Below are positions 53,781 to 63,735 of a stretch of 64,000 nt of DNA, piece after piece (within the stretch, counting starts at the first letter, position 1; every line of letters begins with the position of its first letter). Both the position numbers and the translations under genes were made by a program. Under the pieces are notes generated by a model. The model was not told where the DNA came from, made no database searches, and saw only the letters and a list, made by a program, of their open reading frames with translations. Source of the DNA: Prorocentrum cordatum (taxonomy: Eukaryota; Sar; Dinophyceae; Prorocentrales; Prorocentraceae); NCBI GenBank assembly GCA_963575745.1, contig CAUYUJ010013891.1, positions 243,000-306,999 of the forward strand, in the 5' to 3' direction.

Positions 53781-53795
53781 GGCAGTCGGCTCTTC

Positions 53796-53890
53796 CCTCC
53801 ACCGTGTTTTGGCTTTGGGATAGAGATCTCATGGATGCTTCTTGAGGTCTCGTCAGAAGGGTCTCGGGGCTGTGTGAGGAGCATGTATGA
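53796..53890 (+). repeat. right flanking copy around the TGG array
   Basis: Partner of 52608-52705. The pair shows that the array sits inside a duplicated unique sequence, as in the GGA array of LINE-2. Confidence 0.75.
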
Positions 53891-55290
53891 AGCTTCGTGG
53901 ATCTTCCTAAGGGCCTTTCGGTGGCTTCTGTGGGGCGTGGGCTCGATATGGCGATTTGTGCGTTCCGTTTGCGGCCTCTGGGCCCTCTTTGGTCACCGTC
54001 GCTGCGTCCCGGCCGTCGGCGTTGCTGGCCGCCGCCAGCGCCGGCGCCGGCGCCGGGGCGGGGGGGGTTCGAGAGGGGCGGGGGCGGTAGAGGGGAGGGG
54101 AGCCCCCTTGGTTCTGATCGATGGCGCCGAGTGTTGGGGGTGGAGGCGCCCCCCGTTCGAAACGCCCCGCCGAATGTTCCCAAGGCAAGCGCCCGTGAAA
54201 CGCGTTCTGTACAAAAATTTGGCATCGGCGCTGGCATTTCCGATTCCAGCTGAATTCCGATTGGTCCCACTTAATCTGGTCTAATCTGGCCTAGTCTTCG
54301 GCTTGATCCCGTTGGTCGACGGACCAGCTTGACTAAACCAAGCAAAGAAGGCCGCTACTCTGTCGCATAATTTGCCTCCTAACCTCCCAGGAGTCGCCTC
54401 CCTGGCCACAAATTCCGAAGATCTCTCATGATCGGCGGCGAAATCCGAACCCTACCCTGGCCGCTCAACGATTCAGGCAACTCGATCGGCGGCGGCGGTA
54501 GGGTTCGGAATTCGTCGAACACGTAACAAAATCTGACCCCCCCCCGCCTCCCATCGATTCAGGATGAAACGATTGTTTGCCAGGGTAGGGCTGGGATGTC
54601 GCCACCTACAGGAGTTGTCTCCCTGCAGCAGTATCCTTAATACTCGAAAATATCTCAGGAGTTGCATCCTAACGAACAACCCAAGCGCGCAGGCCGCTGC
54701 GCTGCCGCGCACAACATGCAGCGGCGGGCGGGCCGAACACCCGCAGCATCAGAGGGGGGGATAGGCTCCGGGTCCCCGATGGATCGCCGATAGGCGCCGA
54801 TATCGCCGATAGGTGGAGGAGGAGGAGGGGAAGGAGGGGGAGGAGGAGGAGGAGGAGGAGGATGATGAGGAGGAGGTGGAGGATGAGGGGAAGGAGGAGG
54901 ATGAGGAGGAGGAGCAGGAGGAGGAGGAGGAGCAGGAGGAGGAGGAGGAGGACCAGTGTAAGAGTCATCAGCGATGTTGGAATTAACCCTCCCTTCAAGC
55001 TCCATTTTCATAGGCCCCTTCAACGTTTCATTTCCATTGAGGAAACTGCCCCGTTGGAAGACAACTGTTTGAAGACCCTGAAGCATGCCAAATCATTGTT
55101 CTCGGGATTTCAACGCCACGGATCAACCTGACTGCTGCGTCTTGACGATCTGGAATCGTGCTAGCACGCCGTTTTTGGGACTTCAACTCTGCGAAGCAAC
55201 ATAACTGTTGCACCCGCATTTTCCTGAATCCGTCCAACATATTATTTCTGGTACGTTGATCATGGGAATCCGTGAAACACGTTCAAATTT
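53891..55290. other. no gene supported; GGA tract and ATCGGCGAT words
   Basis: A GGA tract runs at about 54818-54955. Just before it (54780-54815) the words ATCGCCGAT and GGCGCCGATATCGCCGAT recur, as at 59336-59356. A repeated CCTACAGGAG/CTCCCTGC-type word and a GGCGGCGGTAGGGTTCGGA word appear around 54400-54640. No coding region is recognised. Confidence 0.4.
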
Positions 55291-55299
55291 TATGAACGA

Positions 55300-55785
55300 G
55301 AGTGCGCGGCGCTAAGGCGAGAGCCACATGTTAAAAAGGAACCGCCCTCAGTCCGTGAAGCTCTTGCACACGTCATAACACGAATGTGTACGGCGCTACG
55401 GCGAGAGCTACATTTTGAAAACCACCCGCCCTCAATCCGTGAACTTATTGCACATGTTTAAAACGAATCTGCGTGACGCTAAGCGAGAACCACATTTCGA
55501 ACATTACCCGCCCTCAATCCATGAAACTCCTTGCACATGTTTGAAACTAATGTCCGCGGCGCTAAGGCGAGAGCCACATTTTGAAAACCAAACGCTCTCA
55601 ATCCGCGAAGCTCTTGTAATTGTTTAAAACGAATGTGCGCGGCGCTAAGACGAGAGCCACTTTTTGAAAACCACCCGGCCTCAATCCCTGAAGCTCTCGC
55701 AAATGTTTAAAAGCGAATGTGCGCGGCGCTAGGCGAGAGCCACATTTTGAAAACCACCCGCCCTCCATTTTTGAATATTTGAAGC
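55300..55785. repeat. tandem array, about 82-bp unit, 6 copies
   Basis: Each unit has GTGCGCGGCGCTAAGGCGAG followed by AGCCACATTTTGAAAACCAC and CCGCCCTCAATCCGTGAAGC. Unit points are near 55311, 55391, 55473, 55556, 55638 and 55721. A diverged half-unit (CGGCGAGAGCTCCGTTTTGA) lies far away at 62323-62342. Confidence 0.9.
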
Positions 55786-55949
55786 TGTTGCCACTTTTTA
55801 AGCTTCAGAGTTATACATGGTTGGGAAGTCTCAGGCGAAACGCCCGGCCCGCCCTAAAAACTGGCCTGGTGGTGCGACAGGGAGAAGTTGTCTATAAGGA
55901 AAAGGAATGGCGGAGGAGGCGGAGGAGGAGGATATGGGGGAAATGGAGG

Positions 55950-56330
55950 AAGAGGAGTCCGTCGGCTCGGTGTGTGGTCGTTTCCTGTCGTTGGGGGCCT
56001 AGTTACCTCGGGGTGGATGATCAGTCGTTGTCGTCGACAGGCCCTCGCAGGATGGTATACAACACCCTCTCTGCTGGCACGGGCCTCCTCTGCCAGGAGC
56101 TCGAGGATAAGGGTACGAATATATCGCCGACCAAGAAACAAATCATAGCTTCCTCCCCCAGCCTGGCCAGGGCCCTGGTGCATCGCGCCGCTGGAAGTTT
56201 CAGGAAGATCGGGGAGTGAAAAACCTGGGAGTTGATTTTACTGCGGGGGCCCGTCAGTCTCGAAAGGGCCAGCATGAGAGGATCCGATGAGTGCGCCGTC
56301 CTGTCCACCGATTCCGACTGCCGAATTCCA
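55950..56330 (+). pseudogene. LINE-3 reverse transcriptase, motif C and thumb
   Basis: YLGVDDQSLSSTG holds motif C with Asp codons at 56016-56021. It is followed by LLCQELEDKGTNISPTKKQI, ASSPSLARALVHRAA and, after a stop near 56218, a piece in the position of the NLGVD block. This order matches the post-palm region of dinoflagellate LINEs. The preceding GGA tract (55908-55960) hides the 5' break. Confidence 0.65.
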
Positions 56331-57100
56331 GCAGGAAGTTTTTTTTTTTTTTCCTTTATTTTTGCGTATAGATACTTAAGACAGGAGGGAATCCAGCCGC
56401 CCTGTACGGGGCTCGAGTGCTTTGTATGTCTAACGCCTCTCTGTCCTCTTCGAGGGCTGCGGCGGGGGCCGCCTGTTTCGGTCCCGCTGCAGGCGATCTT
56501 CTCTGTGCGGCTAAAGCCTTGCCGTTGGTGTTCTTGGGGCGCGCTATCGTCGGGAACTGGATTACCGTTGCCACGATGGAAGGCACCTTCCGTCAGGTCC
56601 AGTCTATCTTTAACGGCAGGGCTCAAGTCCCATGCTCGGCCGTCTTGGCCGGACCGTTGGGCGATTCGATCGTTGGGTGAGGGGAAGTGGGATGGTGGTG
56701 GATCTTCGGGCGGTCTACCCTGGCACTCTGCGCAAGTTCGTCGACGTCGGGACGGAGCGAGCGTTGCTGGAATTTCTCCCAGGCTCCCCATGGTTGGAGC
56801 TTCTTGGAGGGGCCCCGCTCTTGGAGCCAATTCGGAAGGCCCAAGCTCAGCTTCGAAAAGAGGGCCATCTCTCTGGTACGCAGTTGCTTGCTACTCCTGC
56901 GGCTGGGGGTCTCTGGACGCAGCATCGTCTGTTCGAGGCTCGTTCGGTGAGGTCTTCGGAGTGTGTTGTCTGCAAGGCTGCGCCAGAGACCCTTCACCAT
57001 CGCCTCTTTTGCTGTGATTTTGTCCAAGGCCGTTCGAGATGGGCTTCTCCGTGGCAAAGTCACGATTGCTTGGAGAGAGTGCGAGGTCAATGATCCCCGC
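56331..57100 (+). pseudogene. LINE-3 C-terminal region with zinc knuckle
   Basis: A frame of 153 codons (56632-57093) includes WTQHRLFEARSVRSSECVVC and then KAAPETLHHRLFCC, a C-x2-C-x7-H-x4-C knuckle (Cys, Cys, His and Cys all kept) typical of this LINE family. Upstream, LLEFLPGSPWLELLGGAPLL corresponds to the helical connection before the knuckle. A T-run (56341-56352) lies just before it. Confidence 0.7.
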
Positions 57101-57129
57101 TCCTCCTCCGTGGCCTGGCAGACTCCCTG

Positions 57130-57554
57130 TTGCGTTTGCAGCCTCCGCCGTCTCAGCTGGGGGTGATTCATGATGATGATCTGTTGCAGGGAGGAGCCTT
57201 GTCAGGACTTTTCAGCATCGATGTATCCCGCCTCACTCCTGAATTCGTACATGCCAGCCGTGCTGGATGGGCGTGTGTTGGGACAGATGCGCACGGTGAG
57301 TCGTGTGGGGCTTTGTTTGGCACTCTTGCCACGGCGCTGCGTGAGCTAGGCCTTGCTGAGGCTGGGGCTTTCTTCATGTGCCCTGCAACGCTGTGCGAGG
57401 GAGGTCACCATCGTCACAGGTTGTAAGGCTGTCGCCGATGGTTTTGCCGCGTTGGCTGCTGTCTGTTGTGAAGCCACGCGTCCATATTCAGAAGTTTGGG
57501 TCCGTGTCTGGGAGAAGTGCCAGGACGTCGGCCGTGAACTGATTTAGGTTTCTT
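57130..57554 (+). pseudogene. LINE-3 RNase H, first part
   Basis: In one frame, FSIDVSRLTPEFVHASRAGW (first catalytic Asp within IDVS, where TDGS is usual) is followed by ATALRELGLAEAGAF (position of the Glu helix). After a frame change, GCKAVADGFAAL corresponds to the TDCxxVVDG block with Asp lost, and YSEVWVRVWEKCQDVGRELI follows. The domain breaks off here and resumes at 58248. Confidence 0.6.
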
Positions 57555-58226
57555 CCCTACCTAGGCTCTGCCTAGAAGGGTTCTTACTCGCTTGGCTTAA
57601 AGGGGCCGGACAGTGCAAACCGCCCCGGGCGGTTCCCCCAGTCCCCTGGGAGCCAAGCAAAAGCAACAGCAAAGGTACAAGCAAACGCGCGGTTCCCCCA
57701 GTTGCGCTCCCTGTGTGCCAAGCAAAAGCAAAAGCAAAGGCAAAAGTGAAGGCAAAAGCGACGGCAAAGCAAAAGCATAGCGTTGCATAGCATAGCATAG
57801 CATAGCATAGCGCAGCATAGCATAGCGCAGCATAACATAGCATACCATATCATATCATATCATAGCATAGCATGGCCTAGTCTAAACTAGCCCAGCATAG
57901 CATTGCGTAGCAGAGCAGAGCAGAGCAGAGCAGAGCAGATCATAGCATGGTATAGCATAGCATGGCGCAGCACAGCATCCACTATTGCTGCTGTTATATT
58001 TATATATACGTATATGAGTGTGTGTGTGTGTGCGCACGTATGTTCCATGCATGTTGTCCGTCTGTGGGCCATCTTGAGCCCTTAGTGGGGCAGCTTGAGC
58101 CCTTAGGATTCACGAAACTACTACTACCGCTCCTGCTACAACTACGACGATGAGGAGAAGGAGGAGGACGGCGTTTACCGCTCCTACTAATGTTGCTTTC
58201 CTAGAGGCTCCAACTCCTAGGTAGGG
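57555..58226. mobile_element. 672-bp element with 11-bp terminal inverted repeats
   Basis: CCCTACCTAGG at 57555-57565 is exactly inverted at 58216-58226. The element splits the LINE-3 RNase H between ELI and AHTSW. Its interior is low-complexity: a duplicated GCGGTTCCCCCAGT segment (about 57628 and 57690), AAGCAAAAGC repeats, a CATAG array (57775-57890), GCAGA repeats (57908-57937) and TG repeats near 58018-58030. It encodes no protein. A weak imperfect direct repeat may flank it (GTTTCTTCC and TTTGGTTCC). A large intron is an alternative. Confidence 0.65.
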
Positions 58227-58247
58227 TCGCACTGGGATAATTTGGTT

Positions 58248-58765
58248 CCGCCCATACTTCCTGGCCTCAGGCCCAGGCGAGTGGGATTCCGTGGCTTCAT
58301 TTTAGGGCTAACGTGCTCGCGGATCGGTTTGCGAAATTGGGGTCACGGTGTCACCCCAGCAGCTCTGAAGTTGAAGAACACATATGTGTGTTGTGGTTGG
58401 CCGCTTGGTTTATTGCTTACTATACGGGGAGAGTTCTTGCCCACCTGGCGGCCGCTGGATTCCCAGACGTTGAGTGCCCTCGCCTTCGTCGCTCGCTCGA
58501 TCCGCTCGTCCTGGTCTCGGATCCTAAGGGGCATCACGTCAGGGTTCTAGAGTTGCCCGACTCGGGAACCCCCTCGTCGCGACTCTCTGTCCTGAGCGTC
58601 CTTCCAAGCTGGCTCAGGCGCACTGGTCCCACCGGCTCTGATGGTCTGGAGGCCCCGAAGGGATGGTGTGGTGCAGCGCATGCGGCGCCCATGCGAGGCG
58701 ACATGTCCTTGCGTTGTCAGGCCGCTGCGCTGGGCACCACGACGATGGTGGAGTCAGAGCCTTGA
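58248..58765 (+). pseudogene. LINE-3 RNase H, last part
   Basis: The frame reads AHTSWPQAQASGIPWLHFRA and then NVLADRFAKLGSRCH, the usual end of the RNase H domain in this family (RAHTSW ... GNxxADxxAK), with the last catalytic Asp in LADRFAK. It then continues VEEHICVLWLAAWFIAYYTG as a helical tail. It joins naturally to the piece ending at 57547, which is why the intervening 0.7 kb is seen as an insertion. Confidence 0.65.
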
Positions 58766-59112
58766 AAGAGCTCAAGCGAGGTAAGGACCCCATCTCCAAG
58801 AATCCCCTCCCTCGGTGCACCCCCGTGGTGCCCCCGCTGTGTTTCCGTCGTGTCGACTTGGTTCAGGGACAACACGAGGTTGTGGCTGAGAGGGGGGCGC
58901 CTTAGTGGAATATTCACATTTAAAGGAGTTTGGGAGCTTGGATCGGGTTGTGGGCCCTGGTCTCGCTTCGTTCGGCGCGTGCGTGGTGGATCGTGGATTG
59001 CGGTGGTTCCGTCGGGGGCCGCCGTCAGAGGAGCGGAAAGCGGAAAAAGGAGGAGGAAGAGTTGGAGGAGGAGGAGGAGGAGGAGGGCGAGGAGGAGGAA
59101 GTGGAGGAGGAG

Positions 59113-59147
<35 letters not shown>

Positions 59148-59335
59148 GGAGGAGGAGGAGGGGGAAGGGGAGGGGGAGGGGGAACCCGACAGTCGCCGTC
59201 TGGCGCCAATCGATAGCCGACTGGATGCCGATGCATCGACCCCCCATTGCTCACTAATCGCCGATGAGAACCCGGGAGCCCATCCCGCCCATGAGCGTGC
59301 GGCGTGCGGCTCTGCTATCGTAGGCTTGTCGCCAA
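58766..59335. repeat. GGA tract (59040-59185) in otherwise unassigned sequence
   Basis: A purine tract of GGA/GAA flanked by unassigned GC-rich sequence. Glu/Gly/Arg-rich frames through it are artefacts. Confidence 0.7.
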
Positions 59336-59357
59336 TCTATCGGCGATGTATCGCCGA
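59336..59357. repeat. palindrome ATCGGCGAT-GT-ATCGCCGAT
   Basis: A perfect 9-bp inverted repeat with a 2-bp centre. Related words occur at 1561-1580 (ATCGGCGCTGCATCGCCG) and 54780-54815. In both 1.56 kb and 59.34 kb it lies 70-90 bp before a copy of repeat family R. Confidence 0.7.
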
Positions 59358-59424
59358 TTCCAGCTCGATGCTCTCCTCCGCCCCCCTCCCCCCTCCCTGA
59401 GCAGGCCCCCTGGTGGTTTTTGGG

Positions 59425-59600
59425 TCACAACTCGGGCCTCTGGCGGCCGTTCGGGATGATCTGGGCAGCCCCGGATGCCCTTCGGCGAGGCGCAGCCGTT
59501 GGAAGGCATTCCGAGGTTGAAAAGACGCTGAGGACAAACGAAAATGTCAGACATTTCAAAAGCCTAAAACCTCGGAGACTCTCCGATTCAAGCTCGATGT
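59425..59600 (+). repeat. dispersed repeat family R, copy 3
   Basis: It aligns with the reverse complement of 4095-4275 and, less well, with 1640-1790. With the preceding palindrome it defines a repeat of at least 260 bp. Confidence 0.65.
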
Positions 59601-59810
59601 TCCACCCTCTGAGCCAGTCCCCCCGCCCAGTCCCGGGCGATAGCGGGCGTTACCAGTTGGTGGGGAGGGGGAGGGGGCCGGTATTGTTGTCTTCCGCGCT
59701 GGCGCCGTCTGGGAATGTCCCTGAATAGCAAAAGAGACCTCGGAGGTCAGCACGAATCGTGACGCTACCTGGGGGGTGCCAGCCAGGGCTGGTAATGACC
59801 GCAATGGTGA

Positions 59811-59812
<2 letters not shown>

Positions 59813-59848
<36 letters not shown>
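59813..59848. repeat. (TA)n microsatellite
   Basis: About 17 TA dinucleotides in an uninterrupted run, rare in this GC-rich window. Confidence 0.95.
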
Positions 59849-59850
<2 letters not shown>

Positions 59851-59904
59851 CGAAGGAAGGACCCAATCATCTGTAGCTGTGAGTAACTCAGTCGTGAATA
59901 CCGT

Positions 59905-60300
59905 CTTCGGTGGAGCACGCCATGGGGCTACGAAACGTGTGAGGGGTGCGCCCAAATGGGTGTGGAGCTGCATGCGGACCCTGCCACTGGGGCCGTGGGT
60001 AGAGCACCCTACGGGTCACGAAGTGGGGTGCGCCGAAATGGAGGTGGAACTGCATGCGGACGATGCCCTTGGGGCCTTTGGTGGAGCACCCTAATTCAGG
60101 GGCCACGAAACGTGTGAGGAGTGCGCCAGAATGGGGGTGGAGCTGCATGCGGACCTTGCCCCTGGCGCCTTCGGTGGAGCACGCTATGGGGCCAAGAAAC
60201 GTGTGAGGGGTGCGCCGAAATGGTGGTGGAACTGCATGCGGACACTGCCCCTGGGGCCTTTGGTGGATCGCCCTATGGGGCCACGAAACGTGTGGTGGGA
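59905..60300. repeat. tandem array, 80-92-bp unit, about 4.5 copies
   Basis: The word TTTGGTGGAGCACSCTATGGGG and the following CACGAAACGTGTGAGGGGTG, CGAAATGG, GGAGCTGCATGCGGAC recur at about 59908, 60001, 60079, 60170 and 60262. Confidence 0.9.
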
Positions 60301-60559
60301 GGAGGCAGGAAGGGGGGGGGGAGGAGAGGAGCGGGAGCGCAGGGCGCTGTTCCTTCAAAACGAGGAGCCAACACCACAGGATTGTTGGGGACACAGTCGC
60401 TCTCCTCTCGTTCCCCCCAGCAGGGCCGCCCTTGGCTCCCTCGGGGCCCCCCCGTTGGAGGAGGCCGCGCCGCCTCCGCCGTCTTCGGCCGCGTGGGCGC
60501 GGCAGCCGCCCCCTCGGCGGCGCCGCAGGCGCCCGGGCGGCCGCCGCCGGCGCCCCTCA

Positions 60560-60675
60560 CCCCCCGCCCTCCTCCCCCTGTTTCTGCTCCTCCTCCCCCT
60601 CCTCCCTCCTCTCTCCTCGTCCTCCTCCCTCCTCCCTCCTCCTCCCTCCTCCCTTCTCCTCCTCCTCCTCCTGGG
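60560..60675. repeat. CTC/CCT trinucleotide tract
   Basis: A pyrimidine-rich run of CTCCTC and CTCCCT words, opposite in strand to the GGA tracts elsewhere. Confidence 0.85.
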
Positions 60676-60785
60676 GGAAGGCGGGTGTGCGACCGCAGTG
60701 CTGCAACTCTGCAGAAAGAGAACCCAACACAGAAGGGTTGGGAAGAATACGCTCTCGCTTGGCCCTCATCACGATGCACCTGGGC

Positions 60786-61140
60786 CCGGCATCGCTCGGA
60801 CGTGTGCATCTTTTTCCGCGGCGAGAGCCATGGATGAGCACCTGGGATCATCCTGCGATCCAAATACACGCACGAAATCGAAGCACATTCGCGATGGCGG
60901 TCCCAGCGATGGCGAGTGGGCCTCGCGCCCTCGCTCGAGAGGCTGCGCGGCGGGGCGCCCGCGGCCTGGTGCGGCGCCGGCAGCGGCCCGCGGGGGGAGG
61001 AGCTGCCGCCGCCCGCGCGCGCGCGGGGGAGGGAGTCAGGTCAGCCAGAGGGTCATGATAACTTGGCATTGCTCGGACGTGTGCACTTTTCTCGGCGAGG
61101 ACCCTCGAGGTGCAACTTGGACCATCCTGCAAAACAACAA
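60786..61140. repeat. diverged 80-bp direct repeat
   Basis: GGCATYGCTCGGACGTGTGC, then TTTTYYCGGCGAG and ATCCTGC occur at about 60789-60870 and again at about 61063-61133. The sequence between is GC-rich and unassigned. Confidence 0.7.
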
Positions 61141-61919
61141 ATGCAGTGATGGCAAGATAGTGATACGTTTCGAGATTTCCAGAATTTCCATGACTTTGAA
61201 TGCTCCACACGGGCTGCAGAAACAAGGGCCGCTCCACACACCATGGAACTCCCGAGACGTATCCTGAGCCAGTCCTGTCATGACATGCGGAGGCAGGGAA
61301 GCGCAGAGCTGAGTTGGGGCGCGGCGTGGGTCAGCGACGCGTGCGCTTTCCACACGGAGTCGGCGCGCTCCGCCGCCGAATGAGGCGACGCTGGCCTCCT
61401 GGTTTTGGGGCCCCTTGTCCGATCCATGTTGTCGTGTGTCCGAGGGAGGGAGGCCGGCCGCGGAGCGAGCGAGGAGGGGGGGGGAGGAGGGTAGAGGGGG
61501 GATACGGGAATTGAGGACAGGCGGCGGAGTGGAATGGAATGTGGCGAACCCCTTCGCGATGCGAATCTGAAAAACGGTAAATGAACTGCGAGGACCTAGC
61601 TCGATTCGACACTTGGAAGGTGGAGGAGGGGGAAGGGAGGGGGGAGGGGGGTGGGGCAGGGGGAGGGAGACTGAAAGCTGCACGTGAGACACGAAGCAGC
61701 GGCCAATTTCAACCTAGAAGAGAAGAGCGGACATCAGACGCAACCGCGCAGACAGAGCTCCAACTCCAGGTCAGGCGCGGACCATGCAAAAGGTCTCACA
61801 TCACAAGGAGAGGCCTGGATATCATAGACTGCGAGCCCATGGGCCGCGGAGGTGGTTAGGGCCTCGGGAAGATCGATCCTGAGGAACGTGCGACGTGGGT
61901 GCCAACCCTTCATTGCTCA
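61141..61919. other. no gene supported
   Basis: A GGA/GGG-rich stretch lies at 61455-61500 and another at 61615-61675. No coding region or RNA is recognised. Confidence 0.4.
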
Positions 61920-62115
61920 GGAGTGGGGAGGGGGGGACGAGGAGCAGGAGGAGGTGGAGGACGCGGCCGAGGGTGAGGTAGGGGGCGACGACGATGCTGA
62001 CGATTGGGATGAGGAGGGGGACGATGAGGGTGGCGATGATGAACATGGAGGCTAAGATCATGATGATTCTGATGCTGATGCTGATGCTGATGCTGATGCT
62101 GATGCTGATGGTGCT

Positions 62116-62146
<31 letters not shown>

Positions 62147-62175
62147 ATGACGATGATGACGATGATGACGAGGCG
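61920..62175. repeat. GGA, GATGCT and GAT arrays
   Basis: Successive purine tract, then a GATGCT hexamer run (about 62062-62120) and GATGATGAC words to 62170. Confidence 0.9.
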
Positions 62176-62479
62176 GAGCTGGACCAGAGTAAACCCAGGA
62201 TGCATCAACGATGCCGCAATGCACCTTCCCGTCCCGAGGCCCCTCTCGTAAGACCCTACAAGCCGTCCTTTTCATTATAAAGAGCGCCCCCTTGAAAGAC
62301 GAACACCAGAAGGGCTGTCGTTTCGGCGAGAGCTCCGTTTTGAAAAGAGACTGCCCTTTATCTTTCTAGCGAACTTAACGTCGCCATTGCGGAAGTTCAT
62401 TGGATTCCTGTCATTTCGTCCGATTGTATACAGTGCCCGCAATCACGAGCTTCCCGCGACACTGGCCCAACGTGGGCGC

Positions 62480-63735
62480 GGCACAGGAGGCGATGACCCC
62501 CTCCTCATCCCGCTAGAAGCCGAGCAAAACACCCGTCTTGCGTGCCCTGTCTTCCGCGGCGTCAAAGTCATCGAGGAGCCGCTCTAGCTGTCCCACGAAC
62601 GAGTGGACGGACGCCACGTACACCTGATACGCGCGAGCGGTCAAGCAGGCGCCCGCCCCGAACTGTCCCTACAGCTCGGCGCGTGCCTCATACTTCCTGA
62701 GCGGCGCCTGCCAGGCTGTGCACCCCCGGCCAGGCCCCAGAACGAGGCCCGGGTATTTGGGTATTTGGCGGCGGCTGCGACACCCAGCCCCGCCCAGGCG
62801 GGCACCCTGTACCCTATCGCTCGGCGGACCGCAAGCTCGTCCAAGGGCTCGAGGGGCACCACCACCGTCTTGGGAACGTTCAGCAGGAGGCCAGACACCT
62901 TTCCGAACTCCTCGAAGAAGGCGTGCAACACAGGGAGGTGCTCAAGAGCCTGCAGCAGGACCATGGCCAGGTCATCCGCCCATGCCCGGAGGGTAGCCGT
63001 CGGGAAACGCCGTTGGAGGCGACGCACATACAAGTCGGAGACCACCGCGAACAGAAGCGGACTGATAGGACACCCTTGCCGTATGCCCCGGGAAATTTCG
63101 AATCCACCGAATCGCGCGCCGCTCAGCGAGATCACGCAGTGGTTGTTCCAAGGCAAGCTCTGTATGAAATTCCGCAACCACGCAGGCCAACCGAGGGCGG
63201 CGAAGGAGGCGTGCAGGGGGTCATGCTCGATGGACTGGAACGCCGCAGCGAAGTCGAAGAACAAGGTTTATGCCCCCTCCTCCTGCAGGGCGGCTTCCAG
63301 GCAAGAACCCCTTCTGCAACTGCGTGACAAGTTCTGCGAGAGCGGGCTCGCCGGCCAGGCGACAAGCGCTCTTCCCAGGGCCCACGGGCTGGATCACAGC
63401 AGGCTGTCTGACGGATCTGCGCTCACTAGGCTGCCCATGGGAGCGGCGAGATGTTCGGTCCGCGACGATCGCGTCCAAGGCGCGGGTGGTACGCTTCGAG
63501 GCACAGGGCAATCTGCAGGTGCACGCCCGCGCCAGTCGCATGGATGCGCTCCTCAGCAACGTGCATGCGGCGCCCTCGATGCTTCCTCTTGCAGTTGGCG
63601 CGCGCGGGTATACAGGTCTCTCAGATGATCAGTGCTTCCCCAACGGCGGATCTTCGCCTCCAAGAACGATCGGGATGGCAGCGCAGAGTCACGATAGTCT
63701 GTCGGGGGCCTCCCGGAGCACACGCGCAGCGCCAT
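62480..63735 (-). pseudogene. LINE-4 reverse transcriptase (minus strand)
   Basis: Reading from 63735 downward: DYRDSALPSRSFLEAKIRRW (63690-63630), ELVTQLQKGFLPGSR (fingers, about 63330), a frame change near 63270, then a 207-codon open frame with FFDFAAAFQSIEHD (motif A), SRGIRQGCPISPLLFAVVSD (motif B), LRAWADDLAMVL (motif C; Asp codons near 62976-62971) and SGLLLNVPKT (motif D). After another frame change near 62690 it goes on to LTARAYQVYVASVHSFVGQL, the usual post-palm helix. All palm motifs are intact, making this the best-preserved polymerase core in the window. Frame breaks at both ends show that it is dead. Confidence 0.85.

Larger units (their letters stand above)
55950..58765 (+). 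mobile_element. LINE-3: 5'-truncated non-LTR retrotransposon with RNase H
   Basis: Starting in the reverse transcriptase palm, it holds the polymerase end, a zinc knuckle and an RNase H domain on the + strand. The RNase H is interrupted at 57555-58226 by an element with inverted repeats. Several frame changes are present. There is no 5' half in the window. Confidence 0.75.

Noticed and set aside
52700-53884. Val/Trp/Gly-rich frames (+) and His/Thr/Pro-rich frames (-)
   Set aside because: They arise from the TGG array and exist in several phases on both strands.
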